From an uncultured Clostridia bacterium (GTDB taxonomy: Bacteria > Bacillota > Clostridia > Christensenellales > Pumilibacteraceae), in contig CAMUKG010000008.1 of assembly GCA_947089425.1 (NCBI GenBank), positions 22,464-86,463 on the forward strand: a DNA stretch of 64,000 nucleotides, given 5' to 3'. Every line of letters begins with the position of its first letter. The stretch's first letter is position 1. The position numbers and the translations under genes are program-made. Below the pieces are notes generated by a model. The model was not told the DNA's origin, made no database searches, and saw only the letters and a program-made list of their open reading frames with translations. Positions 61,412-64,000 of the stretch are shown here, in pieces.

Positions 61412-61645
61412 ATGTCTAAAAAAGGCAATTTAAAAAGAGCGATTGCAAACAGCGAAAGAGAAATAGAGGCTTTGGAGCAAAAACGCGCTCGCTCGCAATC
61501 GGCGCTTTTGGCGGCTGTGATAAACAATACAAAGCCTAATGCTACCGACTCGGAATATTTCAGAGTTTTCACGGCTTTAATCGATGCCGAACGCGAAAAT
61601 TTGCGTAAACTGAACGAGGAACTGAAAAATCTTAAAAACAAATAA
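61412..61645 (+). CDS. Small coiled-coil protein
   Basis: A 77-residue protein. ATG 61412 is preferred to ATG 61406 because GAGGAG is then 8-9 bases away rather than 3. The two ends are charged heptad-rich helices (LKRAIANSEREIEALEQKRARSQ and AERENLRKLNEELKNLKNK), separated by NNTKPNATDSEYF. It is soluble, last in the giant-protein operon and followed by a strong terminator. It may bind the cytoplasmic domain of its neighbour; no family is recognised. Confidence 0.7.
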   Translation: MSKKGNLKRAIANSEREIEALEQKRARSQSALLAAVINNTKPNATDSEYFRVFTALIDAERENLRKLNEELKNLKNK

Positions 61646-61652
61646 GCGCGTA

Positions 61653-61682
61653 AAAAAGTCTTCTCACAGAGAAGACTTTTTG
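61653..61682 (+). terminator. Terminator of the giant-protein operon
   Basis: AAAAAGTCTTCTC and GAGAAGACTTTTT form a perfect 13-bp stem around ACA, 7 bases after the stop of the coiled-coil gene. Confidence 0.93.
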
Positions 61683-61789
61683 CTTGTGTTCGAGCAAAGC
61701 GACGGCAAAAACAAATGCGTAAAAATAAAAACGGAATTTTTTTCCAAAGCGTCAAAATGAAAAAAGGCAATACTGTGGGCTGAAAACAC

Positions 61790-61820
61790 TTGACGGGGGG
61801 GGGTAACTTTATGATATTAT
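61790..61820 (+). promoter_or_regulatory. Promoter with a nine-G spacer tract before the LRR lipoprotein (candidate 3)
   Basis: TTGACG (61790-61795) is followed by G9 (61795-61803). The best -10, TATTAT (61815-61820), is 19 bases away; TATGAT (61810-61815) would be 14. The present length is off-optimal, so losing two G would give 17. Confidence 0.55.
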
Positions 61821-61871
61821 TATTGTTATAAGAATATAAATATATAATATCGGGAGGCATAAAGAAAAATT

Positions 61872-63902
61872 ATGAAAAAATTTTTTGCGATTATTGCCGC
61901 GCTCGTTTGCGCATTGTCGCTCACCGCTTGCGATTTGTTCGGCGAAAGAGGCGGAAACGGCGACAAAGACATTGTTGACGAACGCTTTTGTACGGTTACG
62001 TTTGTAACGAATTGCGAGCAACAATTAGAACCTTATTACGAATGTTACAAGGGTGACCCTATCGCTCTTTACGAGCTTCGCCGCGACGGCGAAGATTACA
62101 CGTTCGACGGTTGGTATGAATTTGCCGATTTTTCGGGAACAAAATATACCCAAAGTTATACGCCGACTAAGGACGTGACGTTATACGCGAAATTTTTGAA
62201 ACATACTTTCCCGCTTGAAAAAATGAGCGCCGAAGAGGCTACTTGCGATTTTCCGGGTCACACAGAGTATTATGTTTGCACTTACTGTTATGAAACGTTT
62301 GCCGACGCGGATGCGAAAATGCCGTCGAGCGAAGAGAACTTTACAATACCCGCTACCGAAAATCATCCCTATTCCGAAGAATTCAGCCATAACGGCGTTG
62401 CGCATCGTCGCTACGCAACGTGCGCCCGCGATTATCTTTATGTAGACTTGGGCTTGCATGACACTCTCGGAAAAGACGGTTCTTGCTCGGTTTGCGGCGG
62501 AACAACGGCGGGAGTTACGCCAAATTTGAAATACGAGCTTAACGCTCAAAAAACGGCTTATGTAGTTACGGGAATGGACGGCGAATGCAATACCGACACA
62601 TTGAGAATACCCGCCGAACACGAAGGATTGCCCGTTGAAAGAATTGCGTATTCGGCGTTCAAAGAATCGACTGATAATATAGGCTTAAATAGAATAACGG
62701 CTGTCGTTTTGCCGTCGTCGATTACCGAAATAGGAGACTATGCTTTCGAGAGCGTGGGCGGGCGCGGCGACTTTATTTTCGAAGGAACGATGGAGCAATG
62801 GTGCGGCGTTAAGTTCGGTAATCAAACGCCGTATGGTACGCATACGCTTTTTGTTGGCGGTAAGGAAGTTAGCGGCGATATAGTCGTGCCCGATTCGACT
62901 ACCAAAATAAGTTATCAATTTGTGGGCGTGGACGGTATAAAAAGCTTGACGTTCGGTAAAAATCTTAAAACGGTGAACAAGTTCGTTTCTTACACCGTGC
63001 CTAAAATCAACTATACGGGAACAATCGGGGATTGGCTTGATATAAATTTCGGTTTGAACGCAAATCCGCTTGACGAAGACAACGAGCTTTATATAGACGG
63101 AAAACTTGTAACCGAAATTACCGTGCCTAACGGCTTAAGTAAGATAAAACAATACGCGTTTGAAAAATATAACAAACTTACGAAAGTAAATTTGAGCGGC
63201 AAAGTTACCGAAATAGGCTATTATGCTTTCGCTTGGTGCAAAAACCTTGCTTCTGTATCGGGCTTCCAAAACGTTGAGACGGTTGAGCACAGTGCGTTTT
63301 ATTTGTGCGAAAAACTTTCGAATATCGACGACGCTTCGTCTCTTTTGAAAGTGAATAGGAGCGCGTTCTTCGGTTGCGGCGAAATCGGCGAAGCGGAAAA
63401 CGGCATAATATATTTGGGGAAGTGCGCGGTTTCGAAAGAAAGGAATTTTAATGGCAAGACGGTTTCGTTCCGCGCCGATACGGTAGGTTTGGCGGAAGAA
63501 CTTTTTAACGGAAGTTCAATCGAGGAAGTTACCCTGCCGGGCAAGGTTCGATATATGGGAAGTAGCGTTTTCGAAAATTGCGTCGAGCTTGAAAAAGTTA
63601 CGTTCGAAGTAGGAGTGAGAAAAATAGGTTACAGAGCGTTCATGAATTGCTCGTCGCTTAAAACTCTCGAACTCGGCGAGATTGAGAATATCGGAGGCGC
63701 GGCTTTCTACGGATGTTCGTCGCTTGCGGAATTTACATTGCCCACCACTTGCATAGAAATAGAGAGCGAAGCTTTTAATAACTGTAACGCTCTCGAAAAA
63801 GTTCATTATATCGGCACCGAAGAATTATGGGCGAGAGTGCAAGTGGGCACAAGTAACGATTCTCTTAAAAGCGCGATTTTATATGAGCCGCCTCAGGGCT
63901 GA
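61872..63902 (+). CDS. Surface lipoprotein with InlB-type repeat and BspA-like leucine-rich repeats
   Basis: A 676-residue protein with signal and lipobox SLTACDLF (Cys about 20). Residues 40-112 match the Listeria-Bacteroides (InlB B) repeat: CTVTFVTN, then DGEDYTFDGWYEFADFSGTKY, then DVTLYAKF. Residues about 115-215 carry paired Cys motifs (CTYC, CSVCGG). From about 225 to the end, LRR_5/BspA repeats recur (SSITEIGDYAFESV, GKVTEIGYYAFAWCKNL, VRKIGYRAFMNCSSL, IENIGGAAFYGCSSL, CIEIESEAFNNCNAL). There is no C-terminal anchor, so it is held by the lipid. The ribosome site GGGAGG is 14 bases before the ATG, farther than usual. It probably binds host or bacterial surfaces. Confidence 0.87.
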   Translation: MKKFFAIIAALVCALSLTACDLFGERGGNGDKDIVDERFCTVTFVTNCEQQLEPYYECYKGDPIALYELRRDGEDYTFDGWYEFADFSGTKYTQSYTPTKDVTLYAKFLKHTFPLEKMSAEEATCDFPGHTEYYVCTYCYETFADADAKMPSSEENFTIPATENHPYSEEFSHNGVAHRRYATCARDYLYVDLGLHDTLGKDGSCSVCGGTTAGVTPNLKYELNAQKTAYVVTGMDGECNTDTLRIPAEHEGLPVERIAYSAFKESTDNIGLNRITAVVLPSSITEIGDYAFESVGGRGDFIFEGTMEQWCGVKFGNQTPYGTHTLFVGGKEVSGDIVVPDSTTKISYQFVGVDGIKSLTFGKNLKTVNKFVSYTVPKINYTGTIGDWLDINFGLNANPLDEDNELYIDGKLVTEITVPNGLSKIKQYAFEKYNKLTKVNLSGKVTEIGYYAFAWCKNLASVSGFQNVETVEHSAFYLCEKLSNIDDASSLLKVNRSAFFGCGEIGEAENGIIYLGKCAVSKERNFNGKTVSFRADTVGLAEELFNGSSIEEVTLPGKVRYMGSSVFENCVELEKVTFEVGVRKIGYRAFMNCSSLKTLELGEIENIGGAAFYGCSSLAEFTLPTTCIEIESEAFNNCNALEKVHYIGTEELWARVQVGTSNDSLKSAILYEPPQG

Positions 63903-63953
63903 AAAACCTAACAAATTAAGTAAATATAAATAAAAAGATTCGGAATTTACCGT

Positions 63954-63970
63954 AATTCCCACAGGGAATT
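63954..63970 (+). terminator. Hairpin near the window end
   Basis: AATTCCC and GGGAATT pair around ACA, followed by TAATAAAA rather than a T-run. AAATAAAAAGATT occurs on both sides of it (about 63928 and 63982) as a direct repeat. Confidence 0.4.
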
Positions 63971-64000
63971 TAATAAAACGCAAATAAAAAGATTTAGGCA

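Noticed and set aside
1..64000. tRNA genes, CRISPR arrays, insertion sequences, prophage
   Set aside because: Reading both strands gave no TTCGA-arm cloverleaf candidates outside coding sequence, no regularly spaced direct repeats with unique spacers, and no transposase, integrase or phage structural proteins.

Overview
The window looks like chromosomal DNA of an uncultured low-to-medium GC, Gram-positive anaerobe of the Bacillota, probably a gut clostridial lineage near Christensenellales. This rests on lipobox lipoproteins, ECF-type vitamin transporters, an LtaS-like polymerase, single-chain glycyl-tRNA synthetase, BspA-like surface proteins and strong AGGAGG sites. The taxonomic placement is inference. 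I saw no tRNA, CRISPR, insertion sequence or prophage. Most promoters have TTGaca-16/18-TATAAT boxes, often with an extended TGn -10.

Layout. (1) 1-390 is the 3' end of a bioA-like aminotransferase. (2) 665-22321 is a glycan-use locus. A divergent AraC regulator faces a long co-directional run: lipoproteins, an ABC substrate-binding protein with two permeases (no ATPase), a large secreted Ig-like protein, a DUF4838 lipoprotein, an ADP-ribosylglycohydrolase-family protein, a GH3 and a GH2 glycosidase, a ROK kinase and a GmhA-like sugar-phosphate isomerase. Together these can bind, import, cut, phosphorylate and isomerise a glycoside, probably beta-mannoside or beta-glucoside containing. (3) 22322-27538 is a membrane-lipid block: a flippase-like LPG-TM protein, pssA and psd, with a convergent LTA-synthase-type enzyme. 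(4) A lone 5S rRNA lies at 27.8 kb. (5) 28.1-34.3 kb on the minus strand carries an ECF-like/DUF4430 lipoprotein trio, glyQS and a hybrid histidine kinase. (6) 34.4-35.0 kb holds a 58-residue cysteine-rich protein gene between two regions of strong predicted RNA structure. (7) 35.1-49.6 kb mixes housekeeping genes (pantothenate uptake with coaX, hom, pyrG, purA) with an HNH protein, an Ig-like surface protein and an RnlA-like HEPN RNase. (8) 50.1-63.9 kb encodes giant and BspA-like surface proteins.

The most striking signal is a set of four runs of exactly nine G. Three sit in promoter spacers: upstream of the lipid operon, the 3407-residue surface protein and the terminal leucine-rich lipoprotein. 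The fourth lies inside the pssA reading frame. This looks like a slipped-strand phase-variation system that joins surface proteins to aminophospholipid synthesis. Other strong points are a CTP synthase that has lost two of its three glutaminase catalytic residues, the internally duplicated Cys-rich miniprotein with its structured RNA flanks, an RnlA-like protein without an evident antitoxin, two apparently leaderless mRNAs, and a promoter that seems to sit in the loop of a terminator.
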